From Coenobita brevimanus (lineage: Eukaryota; Arthropoda; Malacostraca; Decapoda; Coenobitidae): a DNA stretch of 64,000 bases. Under the pieces are notes generated by a model that was not told where the DNA came from, searched no databases, and saw only the letters and a list, made by a program, of their open reading frames with translations. Positions 10,150 to 22,199 of the stretch are shown here, piece after piece; the first letter of the stretch is position 1; every line of letters starts with the position of its first letter. Position numbers and translations under genes: made by a program. The stretch covers positions 20,608,942 to 20,672,941 of the forward strand of contig CM064732.1 of the NCBI GenBank assembly GCA_032717465.1, read 5' to 3'.

Positions 10150-11770
10150 ATCCCTCTGGTGATAGCTGAGGATACAAAGTACATACCGTAATTCGCCACT
10201 ATGACTGCTGCTTACGAGTTGTGTATGATATCCCAGCTTACGTCAAACGTTTTCACATACCACAGAGAAACACACCTCTACCAAATGTCTAACCATTCAT
10301 AGCGGCGACTATTGGTCTTGAAGCTAACACCGAAACAGATGATTTTTAATAATTTCGCAAAGGTCTTTAGTACAAAAGTAATAAATCTTAGGCTATATCA
10401 AACCATTCTATTGTCACGAACCCCCCCTCCCCCCAAAAAAAAGCCTAATGGTAGCTATAACAACAAAAAGTATCATGTGAATGGGTTAAAATTAAGACAG
10501 TTAATGTGAAAGTAACCAACAAAGTTTTATGGTCATTTTTTGAGGATGGGGAGGGAAGTGGGGGGTGATATCTCCGAACATTAAGACGTGGTTAGCCTGC
10601 ATGTCGCATAACAAAAAGTAGCCTTCAAAAGCGTAGAGAATCAAAGCACAAAGCAAAATACAGAGTATCCCGAAGTTTTGAAGATAAAACTACTTTAAAA
10701 AGATATCTGATTTTTCTATGCCTTTCCTATCTATCAGCAGCAAGAAATAGTTGATAAAAACCTCATTGTACTGAAGACAGTGGCGATTGCTTCGAACTTG
10801 TGCAAGATGTAAACAATAATCGTCAAGTTGGAGTCAAGACGTAAGTTGAAAAAAAATGGTAGATCTGATAATAGCAAGAATAAGGAATGAAAAACTCAAG
10901 AGAACGTGTTGAGCTCTTCGATACATTAACACCTAATTCTATTCTTGCTGCTGCCAGGCGACTGTAATCTAATTAGTGAGACCACTTGTAGTGAAAAGCA
11001 TGAAAGCAATCTTCAATAAACCTTTGAATACGATGCTGTCTGAATATTTTTACTACTGTCAAGCGATTTTATTCGGCTTTAGAGAGATGTGTCGTAGTGG
11101 AGAAACTAAGACTGTCAGTTAATGATACAGGGTTGCCTTCTTGTAGGCTTAGGTCATTTACCTTTTAATACAACACATCAATAATGTTTTCTGAGTTTTG
11201 CAACTAATTACTGTCAGTAACGAAAAGACATGGATTATCTTAAAGTGTTCGAGTGTAATGAACACAATAAAGGGATAATTAAGCAAACTAGACGGTATTT
11301 GAAGCTTACGGGAATACGGTCCACAGAGAGACAAGGAGGTAAGAAACGCATTAGTGTGGAGATTTTTAGTGATAAATGTGGTACCCAAGAACAGGATAAG
11401 AAAGTGGAAGGGGGGGGGATACATTAAACCGGTTAAGGTCTTCGAGATGAATAAGAAGTTTTCGTGGTTTGTCGTAATGGTCTAAAAGGTGATAATATTA
11501 AACTCTTCACTACCGTAGATCTCTCATTAGTCATTAAAACCTGTTTGGGCGTTCGTCGACCATGAAACTGTGCTGTGCCTGAAAAACCACCGGCCGGCAT
11601 AACCATCCTCACAACTTTAAGTTTATAGCCTATACGTCAGAACAGCAATAGGATATTAATGACTTGTGACTCTCGCCTCACCTTTTGGTAATATTTTAGT
11701 CGAATGCTGAGTTTGATTACTCCAGGTCCGTTCGATCACTTCGCAGTCATTCATTTCGTTTACCGTTACA

Positions 11771-11771
<1 letters not shown>
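10150..11771. other. Unannotated AT-rich stretch
   Basis: I see no gene, element end or ordered repeat here. Short open frames at 11,158-11,427 on both strands overlap each other and have no recognisable content. Confidence 0.5.

Positions 11772-11813
<42 letters not shown>
11772..11813. repeat. (ATT)n microsatellite
   Basis: About 42 bp of pure trinucleotide repeat. Confidence 0.95.
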
Positions 11814-11819
11814 TCAGCC

Positions 11820-12290
11820 ATATTCAGAACCAGGTAAAGCAGTTCAGGCCTAATTCTATGGGTATTTCAAGTTTGATCAAATGTAAACTACTGAGTGTCG
11901 TTCAGGGGCAGTTAGGTCCATATTGGTAGCCTAAGGTCCACACAGGTCCTTTATATCTACTTCAGCCCAGGCAGATCAGTTTATCTCCATTCAGGACCAA
12001 CTAGGGACCAGTCAAGCTACTGTACGTCAGTAAAGGCACGCCACATTCATTACACATGGCCAGGTCAATTTAGGATCATGATGTTCCAGCTTACTCATTA
12101 AAGGCCTTAACACCCCACACCTGGACGACCCTCGCCATAATAGTTCAAGTCACTTCAGTTTAAGCCCATTTAGGTAACCTCAGGTCCATTCACATCCATT
12201 TAGATCGGAGTAGACCTATTCTAGTCGTTCTGTTTCGCTCTGGTCATGTTCAGATCCAAGATCAATTTAAGCTTGATGCAAGCTATGCCT
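11820..12290 (+). repeat. Degenerate short-period repeat rich in CAGGTCC
   Basis: Variants of TTCAGGTCCATTTAG recur many times (TTAGGTCCATATTGG, AAGGTCCACACAGGTCC, TTCAGGACCA, CTCAGGTCCATTCACATCCATTTAG and TTCAGATCCA). This suggests an ancient tandem array with a period near 10 bp. Spacing is irregular and the copies are heavily decayed. Confidence 0.5.
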
Positions 12291-12299
12291 ACGACGGCG

Positions 12300-13534
12300 T
12301 GAGCCAAAACTGCCCTGTCAGTGATGAGGCTTTCGAAACATGGCAGTCCAGGTCTTTCAAAACTACTAAGCATGTAGAGATACGTTCTCTTCAGTTCCAT
12401 TCAGAGTATATTGATTCTTTCCCATCGGTATGGGTTGCTTCAGGCCATATTTATAAAAGGCGTGTGCCAAACTGAGCCCTATAGGTGCAGTGGTGTTTTA
12501 AATATATTGATTCAAGATTTTCAGGACTGGGTGGGGTGAGCTGAGAATGGTAGATGGAGTAGGATGGTGGTGAGTGATGAAGTCCTGTAGGGGTTGGTGG
12601 TGGTGGTAAGGGTGTGGGGGGTGCCGTTCGGCGCTCGGTAATTCAGGCAATCAATATGTTACTGTATTCACTAAATCACGAAAGAAATGGATGCCGGGGG
12701 AAGAAGTAGGAGGGATGGGCAGGGATATTAGTGGGTAGTGGACATGCCAAGGGACGCCCACTATCTGAAGATGAATGTTCTGTTTTAACTAGTAAGGCAA
12801 AAGCTATAGATGGGGTAGCAAATAACTGTTGTGGTGGCGGAAAAAGATGGGTGGGATTGGTTAAGATATCAATAGGAAGTCGGGCACTGGGAGCCGAGTA
12901 GCCTACACCCTGTGCAAACAGGCATTGCATGACTAGCAGTGTTGGCGGTGAGAAAGTGCAAGACACCTATTTTTTATATACAACTTTGTTTTAAAAAAAA
13001 AAAAAATGGTGGGGTGGGTATGGAGGAAAAGACAGAACAGATTTAGATGATGGTGTGTGTTAGGGCAAAGTGGTGTAGTCACCCTGTGAAAGTCGTACTT
13101 GTAAGCATATCGATCTGAACGATGATTTTTTTTTTTCCCAAAAAGGAACAACAGCAAAACAAGTAAAGCACGTGATGCATAATTCTTGTATGCGTGCTGT
13201 TTCAAAACGCAGGTACAAAGATGAAAGTTCGAAAAGTATCACTAATGACTGTCCAACAGTTCTAACTTTTTTTCAGTAGTGGAGGTCAATTTAGGTTAAA
13301 AAATGAAAAACATCTTGTAATAACAAAACTCAAGTACAAAAAAACCCTTTTACTGGAGGAGTTAATGGATATCCTCTCTAACTTATCTCGGTACTGCGAG
13401 TCGGGCGAAGAAGATTTTATGGCTTTTTGTAATGACCAGAGAGGTGATTACATTAATACTGATGATGAAGGCAATGATTTTGGATGTAACTGAAATCTGT
13501 GATAACATTTGGTGCAATGGTTAATGCAGTACTG
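12300..13534. other. Unannotated stretch
   Basis: No recognisable gene. 12,500-12,950 is G-rich with GGTGG runs, and its antisense open frames (12,676-12,966; 12,933-13,205) are low complexity. Short poly(A) and poly(T) runs occur near 12,993 and 13,125. Confidence 0.5.

Positions 13535-13569
<35 letters not shown>
13535..13569. repeat. (ATT)n microsatellite
   Basis: About 35 bp of pure trinucleotide repeat. Confidence 0.95.
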
Positions 13570-13865
13570 TGAGGTATGGCATCCGCTTATTATGATACCG
13601 ATAATCTGAGGCAATTAAGCTTTGTAGCCTGTGATGTAAAACCACGAAATTTGACCTTTCATTGATAAGGCATATAAATGCTCTCACACACCATCAAGTA
13701 CTTGCCAGTTATTCATATCATACTGTCTTGAAAGAGTAATAAAACATTGTTACACCATTATTGTGCTGATTACAGGAGATAATGAAAGTGATACATGTAA
13801 GCACAATGTGTAATCAGTAATCTTTTCAATTCCATGACGTATTAGTTAATTCTGCTATTTCCAGA

Positions 13866-14048
13866 TTGGTATATAGCCTACAACTTTTGAAAGGATCTGT
13901 AGAAATGGCTGCTTTATTGAAGGCGAAAGAATTCGTTAAGCTCGAGGCTTCTCTCAGTCTGAATAAAAGTGTCTCGAGGGTCACACATAAAAATTACGTT
14001 CTCGCAGTGAAGTTGCTAGGATTCTCGCGAGACCACTGGATGAACTAG
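13866..14048 (+). pseudogene. Short frame weakly like gag N-terminus
   Basis: This 60-codon open frame contains LLKAKEFVKLEAS and THKNYVLAVKLLGF. Its spacing resembles the start of the gag at 50,458 (EAKDFL... then TKNELKLVAQQLG). The match covers few residues and is made by eye. It could equally be chance or the end of an unrelated element. It lies just upstream of copy C1. Confidence 0.2.
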
Positions 14049-14377
14049 AGTCTGATTAACAGACAGATCTCGGACGCCTTTTGACGAAATCTGAGTGGGA
14101 AAGAAATATACTCTGTCCAGGAAGAGTAGACTGTAGCACCAGTCGAACAGGGCAGTACTCCCGAGGTTGATGGCAAGCTGGTGATAGGGAGAGCTGGAGC
14201 TCCCGTTTCACCAGCCCTCAGGACTTGATCCTGACCATCTCCCTTTTCTGAACATTTTCAGTGCATTCATTTACACAGAGAGTAGGCCAGCATGCTCTCA
14301 TAATACCTCTACCTTCAACTGTCTACACCACACTACATGCGCATAACATATCACACCTTCTATTCACATCTTTAGTA

Positions 14378-16453
14378 ATGGCCGCTGCAATCTTAATATC
14401 AAATGAGGTGGTACCTCGGATTGCCACCACCGGCAGGGTAGGGCTGGAGGCACAGGGTCCTCCCGGTTGCCATCAAGCGACTGTGCCGGCAGCGACTGTT
14501 GCTATTTCCGGGAATGCTCGTCGGGGAAGAGATGATGGTGCGGCCTTATTCTTTACCAACATCCGCGGCCTTACCACAAATTTAAACTTGGATCATTTTT
14601 TCCTTCAGTCCATATCCCCTTTGGCCCTTTTCCTCACAGAACCACAAATCTCACCCTCTACTGATATATCTCCATTTTGTTTTCCCGATTACCATCTCCT
14701 TACAAACTTTCGTAACAAGGGCGGCACCTGTTGTTATATCAAATCCCAATATGCAGTTGACACTATTTTAAACTTCACTTCATCCAGTTTTGATTACTCA
14801 TTATATAAATTAAATTGCCAAAACATTACCAAATATATCTGTGTAGTTTATCGTTCCCCCAATGCTTCTTCGGAACCCAGTGTATTTGATTCCATATCCA
14901 CTCAGTTGAGTAACCTTGACCTTGCCCTTGGCAATGAAATTACCATTTTGGGTGATTTTAACATAAACAATGTTGAATGGTTATTGCATTCTGCCCGGAC
15001 TGATGACGCTGGTCTGGAATGCGAGCTGTTTGCGGAATCGTTTAACCTCACCCAGTTGGTAAAGCAACCAACCAGAATACCTGATAATCCTGGCCATAAT
15101 GCCCATCTCCTGGATTTATTCTTGACAAATAATCCAGATCAATACAGGATAGAGGTACTGTCACCAATTGGATCCTCTGACCACAATCTCATCAAAGCCT
15201 CATTAGTTAACCCTCCTACACCTCCCCATTCTGAACCTGTCAGGGTGACCCGATGGCACTTTGACAGGGCAGACTGGGATGGATTTAGAAATTATCTTGC
15301 TGATATTCCATGGCAGTCTTTCTTCTCTAGTGATCCCAATTCTACCCAGTCCCACATCTGCGACTTAATACTAGCTGGTATGGATTTATTCATACCAAGT
15401 CAACAATTCACTAAAAGATCAAACTCTCCAAAATGGTTTGATGGCAATTGTGCCAGAGCAACAGCCCAAAAGTCATTAGCATATAACTCTTACATAAAAT
15501 CAAAAACATCTGAATCACTCTCCCAATTTAAAATTGCTAGAAATCATGCAAAAGCTGTAATAAATCTATCTAAATCAAACATTCTTCAAAAGCAAGCATC
15601 AAAACTACTTAACAACCCTAATGACAATAGAATATTCTGGTCAACTCTTAATTCTTTCAATAATAGCTTTAACAAGTCATCTTCCATTCCCCCACTAAAA
15701 TCTTCAGATGGCAATATTACAAATGACCCACGTGGGAAAGCAGACATCTTTGCTAGTACCTTTGCCAGAAACTCTACCATAGGCGATACCAGCCAGAATG
15801 TCTCAGTACTGGAACTTGATTCTCCTGAAATTGCCCCACTTAAAATACAGACAAGATATGTAAAATCCATCCTAGACAATTTACCTACCAACAAAGCTCC
15901 AGGCCCAGATGGAATTCCGCCAATTGTTTTGAAAAAGTGTTCCCCTGAACTTGCCTCTGTTCTAGCTAAATTATTCAGACTATGCATACGTACTTCTTTA
16001 TTCCCAAATTCATGGAAAGAAGCCAATATCCACCCAGTTCCGAAGAAAGGAAGTTCGTCTGACCCCTCCAATTGTAGACCAATAGCTGTCACATCTTCTC
16101 TTGGTAAGGTATTTGAAACTTTAATTAATAAGCATATTGTTAAACATCTTGAATCCAACAACTTAATTAGTGATAGACAATACGGTTTTCGCCACGAAAG
16201 ATCCACCATTGACATACTCAATCTCTTAACTCATACCATCCATCAATCAATTGATCTTTTTGGAGAAACTCATGCAGTAGCTCTTGATATCTCTAAAGCT
16301 TTCGACAGAGTATTAATGATCTCTTATCTGTCACTCACAATTCCATTCACTCATATGCAGATGACTCAACACTACATAGTTCATTCACACTCAGACATCC
16401 ATTTACAAAGTCTAATATCTCTACCTCTCAACTCAGTACAGCCATCTCCATAA
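14378..16453 (+). pseudogene. LINE family C endonuclease-reverse transcriptase (internal deletion)
   Basis: The start is placed at the ATG at 14,378 (MAAAILIS), although the open frame extends upstream to 14,261. Endonuclease motifs, counted from 14,261, are LTEP near residues 125-128, GDFN at 231-234 and SSDHN at 305-309. RT motifs KAPGPDGIPP, SLGKVFETLI, SDRQYGFRHERSTIDIL and LDISKAFDRV are intact. Immediately after AFDRV, 187 bp present in copy C2 (24,116-24,302 there) are missing, which removes the GVPQGSVL block and shifts the frame. The last 45 residues of this open frame are therefore out of frame. Confidence 0.85.
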
Positions 16454-17205
16454 ATCAAGATCTATCTACAATCAGTGAATGGAGACAAAACAACCTTGTC
16501 TCTTTTAATGCTAGTAAAACTAAATATAAACAGTTTACTAATAGACAGATATTGCCAGATTCGTACATTACTTTCAGTGCTACTAATATTCCCATCTCCA
16601 AAAGTATTGAAATTCTTGGTGTCTCACTTAACAGTGCCCTCAGCTGGACCTCTCATGTCAGATCACTTGCTAAAACCGCCTCAAAGAAACTTGGATTATT
16701 GTACAGAGTCCGTAACTTCTTCGCCGATGAGCAGTTAGCTATAATTTATAAGAGTCATGTGCGCTCTCAGCTTGAATATTGCTCACCCTTGTGGAATGGT
16801 TGTGGAGAGGTTGCATTAAGACAACTAGACAAAATTCAGAATAAAGCTGTTAGAATCATTAACAACCCTACCATTACATATAAACTACCTCCCCTGCAAG
16901 TAAGATGGAATGTTGCCTCCCTTGCATTATTTTACAGATATTTTTTTGGCAAATGCTCAGACGAAGTTGCGTCCATGGTGCCACCTCTCTATGCCTTCCC
17001 TCGTGCTACACGGGCATCTGGTAGCGCTCATGACTGGAATGTCACTCAACCATATTGCAGAACTTCTGCCTATCAGAATTCTTTCATTCCCCGAACTGCA
17101 TCTCTCTGGAACTCGCTTCCCCAGAGTTGTTTCCCTCCAAATTTCAACCCACAACTGTTCAAGTCTAATTGTTACAGATATTTTATGAACAGAGGACACC
17201 AGTAA
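16330..17205 (+). pseudogene. LINE family C reverse transcriptase end and C-terminus (copy C1)
   Basis: This is the true continuation after the 187-bp deletion, in the next frame. SYADDSTLHSS (catalytic pair) lies near 16,352-16,384. Then come FNASKTKYKQF, KSIEILGVSLN, LGLLYRVRNFF, RSQLEYCSPLWNG, LDKIQNKAVRIINNP and the LFKSNCYRYFMNRGHQ end. The frame is open from the junction to the stop at 17,205, so this copy had few other lesions before the deletion. Confidence 0.8.
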
Positions 17206-17283
17206 TCTGGTGTATGGATTATTTTTTTTTTACTCATTTGTTTTTCCTTCCTCCGTTCTGTTATTTAAAAAAAAAAAAAAAAA

Positions 17284-17607
17284 AGTTTAACTCATAATAA
17301 TGGTCATTTCCATCCTAAATACTGAGCTGTAAAAATGGATGAAAACTGTACTAAAATACAAGGTTATTCACTAAGAAGCCATATGGAAAGGAGGTAAAGC
17401 AATAGTGTTGTTTTAGTTTGGCAGTGAATTACGCTAATATTTGCAAAAGAACAACTAATTCAGTTTGAGGTGAACGAACAATATTCAGTACCTGAAAGAT
17501 GAAAACGTAAGGTACTGTATTATCAACTGATATACTGTCACGTATTGAGTGGGATCAAACCGGTGCCCAGTGGCTGAGACTAAGAAAATGAAGGAGCACC
17601 CAGAAAG
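17284..17607. other. Unannotated stretch after C1
   Basis: No recognisable gene or repeat. Confidence 0.5.
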
Positions 17608-18077
17608 TGCAACACTCGTGCCCACCATCAAGACTAAAAACCCATTATTTTGACTTTGCTCAGTAACTTTGACCTTCGGGAGATTACTCTCAAAATGAAA
17701 TTACAACAACCTTGCCTAACTCATTACCCTTCCAGCAATGTTTGTTCAGAACAGATTAAAACTATTTCAGTTGACTTTGCCCAGTCATGCTGACGTTTGA
17801 CCTTGTCATGTGACCTTGGGATCTGAATGTTCTCAGAATCGAATATAATTATGCCAGTTTTAACATGAACCACTCGACAAAATATACTGTACATGATATA
17901 AAATATAAGATGTTTAAATCGAACATTACCTTTGACCTTTTGTTTTAAGTTGGTCAACATTTTACCTAGCCCTGTGAACCTGATCTTTAAAATAATTGGT
18001 TTCGTCTTTAACTGACTCTCAACACTTCTACCACGTTTAGCCAAAATCAGATTAAAACATTTTGAATTATTTCGTTA

Positions 18078-18133
<56 letters not shown>
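17608..18133 (+). repeat. GACCTT-rich dispersed repeat, copy 1, with (CA)n end
   Basis: The repeat begins near GCAACACTCGTGCCCA. It then carries many imperfect TTTGACCTT / TGTGACCTTG units and WWGGTCAAAAT-type blocks, and ends in (CA)n at 18,079-18,133. Copy 2 at 47,083-47,872 has the same start, the same internal units and the same (CA)n end. Confidence 0.6.
18079..18133. repeat. (CA)n microsatellite
   Basis: About 55 bp, forming the end of the GACCTT repeat. Confidence 0.95.
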
Positions 18134-18137
<4 letters not shown>

Positions 18138-18261
18138 GCAAAATGTTCAAAACATAATACCCGCTCTCCATTCACAGGAGCGGGTGTAAAATGAGCATGC
18201 GCAATTGTTATTTTTTCTGGAAAGTGAAGAAAAACAGAGTCTAGGAACTATTTGGTGTGAT

Positions 18262-19453
18262 TTTTTTTTATTTTGGGAGCTTAATGACCATCAATCGCAT
18301 TGAGGGGTATTAGGCCAGCCTCTTCCTTATTGATGTCGCCAGTCCACTCCCGCATCGCACAGTACCGCCGATCTAGGGGGCCAAGCAGGGCGGGAGCTTA
18401 TGATAGAATGCTCGTAGATCGGCTAGACGTACCTCCTTCCCCCTGACGATCAGCACAGGTCGTATCTCCTCGCCCTGGTCGGCAGCCTGGAGCAGATCGT
18501 AGAGCACCGAATAGGTTGTTGCTCCGAGCTGGTACGACCAGGTGTGGGTGCTGAGGGCCAGGAGGTATCTATAGGAGGCTACGTCTAGCCGATCCTTGAG
18601 GTCGATGTTGGGAGAGTAAGATGGTATGCCCTCCACCTCTGGAGGAGGGGAGGACCCACCGACCTCCTCAGCTGAGGAGCCGGTCGACTCATCCTCGGCC
18701 ATGGAGGAAGTGTCCTGCCCCTCCTCAGTCGGCAATGGTGGATGGTGGACATCTGCCATGGTCTGGTCCATGCTCTTTTCCGGAGCTGGGTCGGTATTAA
18801 AAGTAACAGTCCTTCTGTTGAAGGGGGCCTCCAGCCTGAGCCACTTCCTAGGTGTCGTGCGAGGGGCAGCAGGTCGTGGCTGCTAGACCCGATGCTCCCG
18901 CCGGCGAGGAACCTAGTGTACATCGTGGACTAAGCACTCGGGGATGATAAGGTGCGGCAGCCCGTTCTTCTCAAAGATCTTAGGGAGGAGAAAGCGCAAA
19001 GTCCCCTTATCACCCCCATAAAAAGCCTTTGCCATAGCGATACACATCTCCACGACGGTGTTTAGCTGTCCAGGACTCACAGGATCCCTGGCCTGATGTC
19101 CCCAGGCCGTGAGACTTCGCCGTGCATGGGCAGAACCCTGCACAGCCACACCTCCCGGCCCAGTAACATCCCGGGCCTCAGGACCCTAAGGGATCCCAAG
19201 CAGGCTAAACTCCACCGGCTCTCCATCACCAAGGGAGCGTTGGAGGTGCCGTGGGTTTGGCTTAACGATCCCCCGGCGGTGCACAAAATCATCAACGCAG
19301 TGTATCCTGGCGTTTGATGAATCCGTACCCCGCCCTGACGTTAAACCAAACCACGGTCCCTCGGATCTTCTGGGCTGCTGGAGACTGTGGCTGGCTGGTT
19401 GCCCCTCTCAACGGATCGCAGGCAGTAGCAGCAACAGGAGGTACGACTTCCAT
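18262..19453 (-). pseudogene. Broken Y-box-type cold-shock-domain reading frame with novel C-terminal region
   Basis: The ATG at 19,453 opens a frame with a Pro/Ala-rich lead and GTVVWFNVRAGYGFI, the RNP1 face of a cold-shock domain. A one-base shift at about 19,293 moves to a second frame, which has DDFVH (RNP2 type), NPRHLQRSLGDGEPVEF and DVTGPGG. That order and spacing match the cold-shock domain of Y-box RNA-binding proteins. The second frame continues for about 300 codons to 18,373 with only three stops (19,186, 18,913 and 18,883). It covers TVVEMCIAMAKAFYGGDKGT, a basic PRRREHRV patch, a Ser/Glu-rich stretch, and a region around DVASYRYLLALSTHTWSYQL that I do not recognise. AATAAA plus an A-run closes the 3' end near 18,262. 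The unit is much more GC-rich than its surroundings. It may be a retrocopy, or an ORF of an unrecognised element. Confidence 0.65.
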
Positions 19454-19519
19454 GGCTGTCGGTCTGAGACTTTCTCCTCTTTTTGGTGTTATGGTAAAGC
19501 AAATCACTTAAAGAACGCA

Positions 19520-20770
19520 AGTGACTACCTGTTGGTAAAATCGCCTTGAAGGTGCATATGTTTCGACTCAGGTCTTCACTATCCTTCCTGCAAAATCAGA
19601 TCATAGTTGCGACAGGGAATTAATCCTAATTTTGTTTTTGAATCAACATCATGTGTCATAAACTGTAAATCATGGGAATGTATCATATTTACCAATCAAT
19701 ATCCCGTGTTACAAATCACCCCATTCAAAAAGAGAACGTATATTTTCATTTGTACTGCCTCCTGACGAATTTCGCTTTCTCAGCTTAAGAGAAGCTTTCA
19801 GACCTTGAGGGGGTTAAAGAAAGCCTTCATTATCTTCAGCACTACGAGAAGCGTTTCTAAATGTAAATCAAATTGTCTAGTGGTAACAATAACCAAATGT
19901 TAAAAGTATACGCCACACGTCACAGAAGTGAAGCTGTTAAGTTACTTTGGTAGATAATATTCCGTATCCTTTCTAAGCAAACAGGAACATACGAAAACAA
20001 TACAGTAACATGTCTTAAATAATGCACAGTTTTGGAAAGTTTGCAATGAATATTGTAGTTATGAAAGCGGTTATGTTAAACTTGATGATAATTCGAAGCA
20101 GTTAACCCCTGATAATTTATGCCATCTAATTTTTTCAGCTATTTATATATTTTATTTTTTCATTTATTTGCTTTAGACTTCAATTTGTTTGCATCGAATA
20201 TTGTATTGTCACGGTTCAGTGGCCACAGTTGACTTCATCTGTTCTACGACATATATTTTTGTTCTTGATTTAGCCAGACAAATACACTAAGCCTTGAAGA
20301 AGTCCCTCGTTGCGAAGGGTTTAGTCATAATCTCCAGTGACTTCTATAATGAACAGTTTTAAACATTACTACTGTAAGGTTACCGCCATTTAAAACTCCT
20401 CGTGGTTATGAAGAGAATATTCATGTAGTTGAGTCGGTATTATAATTATATACTCTCTATATCCTGTATCGATTATATTAATGTTGTTAGTGAGTGCGTT
20501 CGTGATCAGTACAATATCAACGACAGTATGGTTTATATGGGAACCATCCCTCCTTAAATCTCAATCCCCGAATGCTTATCTACCTTCATGACCCTTGTGC
20601 AGTCGATAGGCATGAAGCTTTTTAACAAACTATAGTTTATAGCATTGGCTGTACTGTTTGTAACATTCAGCACTGGCAAAAGCAATGATAACATCGTTTA
20701 TGGCGTTTCGAGTCGCAATTGTGAAATACAGGCAACAATAAAAATCCTCATGATTTTTTGTGATATTCGC
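19520..20770. other. Unannotated AT-rich stretch
   Basis: No gene, element terminus or ordered repeat is visible. Confidence 0.5.
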
Positions 20771-21600
20771 TGTTGATAGGACGGCGGAGAGTGGCGTTGG
20801 CGGCTTGACAATGGTAATTACAGTAGACACATTGATAGTGATGACTGTGGTAACTGTGGTAGATATGCTGGTTTGATACCAGTAGAATGACTGGCAATGG
20901 TACCGGTAGAGGTAGTACCTGGTTACTGTGGTGGAGAATTTGGTAACGGTGAGATTGTTCAATGGTGCACAGGTTATGTGTGATAGTAGTGATTATGGTC
21001 AAGAATTCTGGTTATGGCAGTGGTATTGTGGACAGTCATTAGTACTGGCGACTGTGAGAGTGGTTTTGTTGGTAGATGCGTTGGTAGTGGTGATGCTGGG
21101 AAATATTTTAGAGGAGTTGGCCATAGTATTGTTGATAATGCTAGAAGTGCTATTTATGTTAAGGTGTTGGTACTATTGGCATTGTTTGGAGTTCTGGTTT
21201 CATTCATAGTGTTTATTATAGCAGTGGTATTAATTAGTACTGGTGTAGATAGTAGCCTACTGGTTATTGTGGTAATGGCAGTCAAGTCTGTGGCATTACT
21301 AGCATAATCACTGATTGAAATGGTAATGGTTACTGAAAAGCTAGTGGTGGGAGTGATAAATGTGGTAGAGGTATTGATAGTTGTGGTACAGGTAATTTTG
21401 TAAAAGGCATTGATAATGGTCTTGCCAGTGATACCTGTATTATTAGAGTAGGAATTTGTGATAGTAGTATTAGTAGTAGTAGTACTATTAGTACGGTAGT
21501 AGTAGTGGTGGTGATGGTGGTGATGGTTGTGGTGATAGTGGGAGTGGTAGAAATAGTAATGGAGATGGTATTGGTATTACTGTTAGAAAAATTGTAACGA
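20771..21600 (+). repeat. Cryptic GGT/GTA-rich low-complexity DNA
   Basis: About 800 bp are built almost entirely from GGTAxTG, GTGGTAGTG and TGATGGT words without a fixed period. Long open frames arise on both strands because stop codons are rare in such words. They are not evidence of coding. Confidence 0.6.
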
Positions 21601-22199
21601 TAGTGGTCAGAATGGTTTCTATAGCCAGAGTGCAAGGAATTATTCAGAAGATTCAAGTTGTACTTCTGCACATATACCGAACATAGAACAATCACTAGTG
21701 CAGAGAAAGGACGAAGATACTGTGTAAGAACTGCTGTCAGTGGCCTCAGTCAGCTTTGTTTCGGAAATGATAAGATCGTGAGGACTAGACGATACGAGGA
21801 GCTGTTCAACAGAGAGGAAACTGAAGGAAAAGCCATGAATGTTGCAGAAACTGATGGAAAGCGAATCAGAAAATGGTTCAGGGAATATTGATTGGTCAGC
21901 CTCAAGACAGGAGTATGTATTTACTAAGGTGATTGTGCAGGACTAGTCAGAATATTACTGAAACACAGAACATAGTCAGTAAAGGAAGAGGATCAGAAAC
22001 TTGGTCCTGAGATGCCTCACCTCACTTTCTCCAGTTATATAATTATCTGGAATAAAGCCCTTTTGACGGTTGGAGGGGCCTTCTCCTTTCTTCTGGTAAC
22101 TATAACTGTTGCAGTGGAAATGGTGGTGGTATTTTAGACGTACAGATAGTGGTGGTCGTATCGGAACCAGTAACTGTAGTAGCAAACGAAAATCATGAG
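21601..22199. other. Unannotated stretch
   Basis: A 77-codon open frame at 21,658-21,891 has ordinary composition but no motif I recognise. Nothing else is visible. Confidence 0.4.

Larger units (their letters stand above)
14100..17283 (+). mobile_element. CR1/Jockey-like LINE, family C copy C1
   Basis: This is the longest family C copy. A leader of at least 250 bp precedes an endonuclease plus reverse transcriptase frame, followed by a short 3' untranslated region and poly(A) at 17,266-17,284. Family C is distinct from A and B: the endonuclease has LTEPQ and GSSDHNLI, the RT has KAPGPDGIPP and SYADDSTLH, and the protein ends LFKSNCYRYFMNRG. The exact 5' end is uncertain. No separate ORF1 was found. 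Clade (CR1, Daphne, Jockey or relatives) is unresolved. Confidence 0.8.

Noticed and set aside
11158..11427. Overlapping 88- and 65-codon frames
   Set aside because: They lie on opposite strands of the same AT-rich DNA with no motif, conserved start context or neighbours.
14261..14377. Upstream extension of the family C open frame as part of the protein
   Set aside because: The segment has no conserved endonuclease sequence and the ATG at 14,378 gives a more natural start; the extension is probably leader.
20630..21695. Several open frames on both strands
   Set aside because: They arise from stop-poor GGT/GTA words; neither strand shows a domain.
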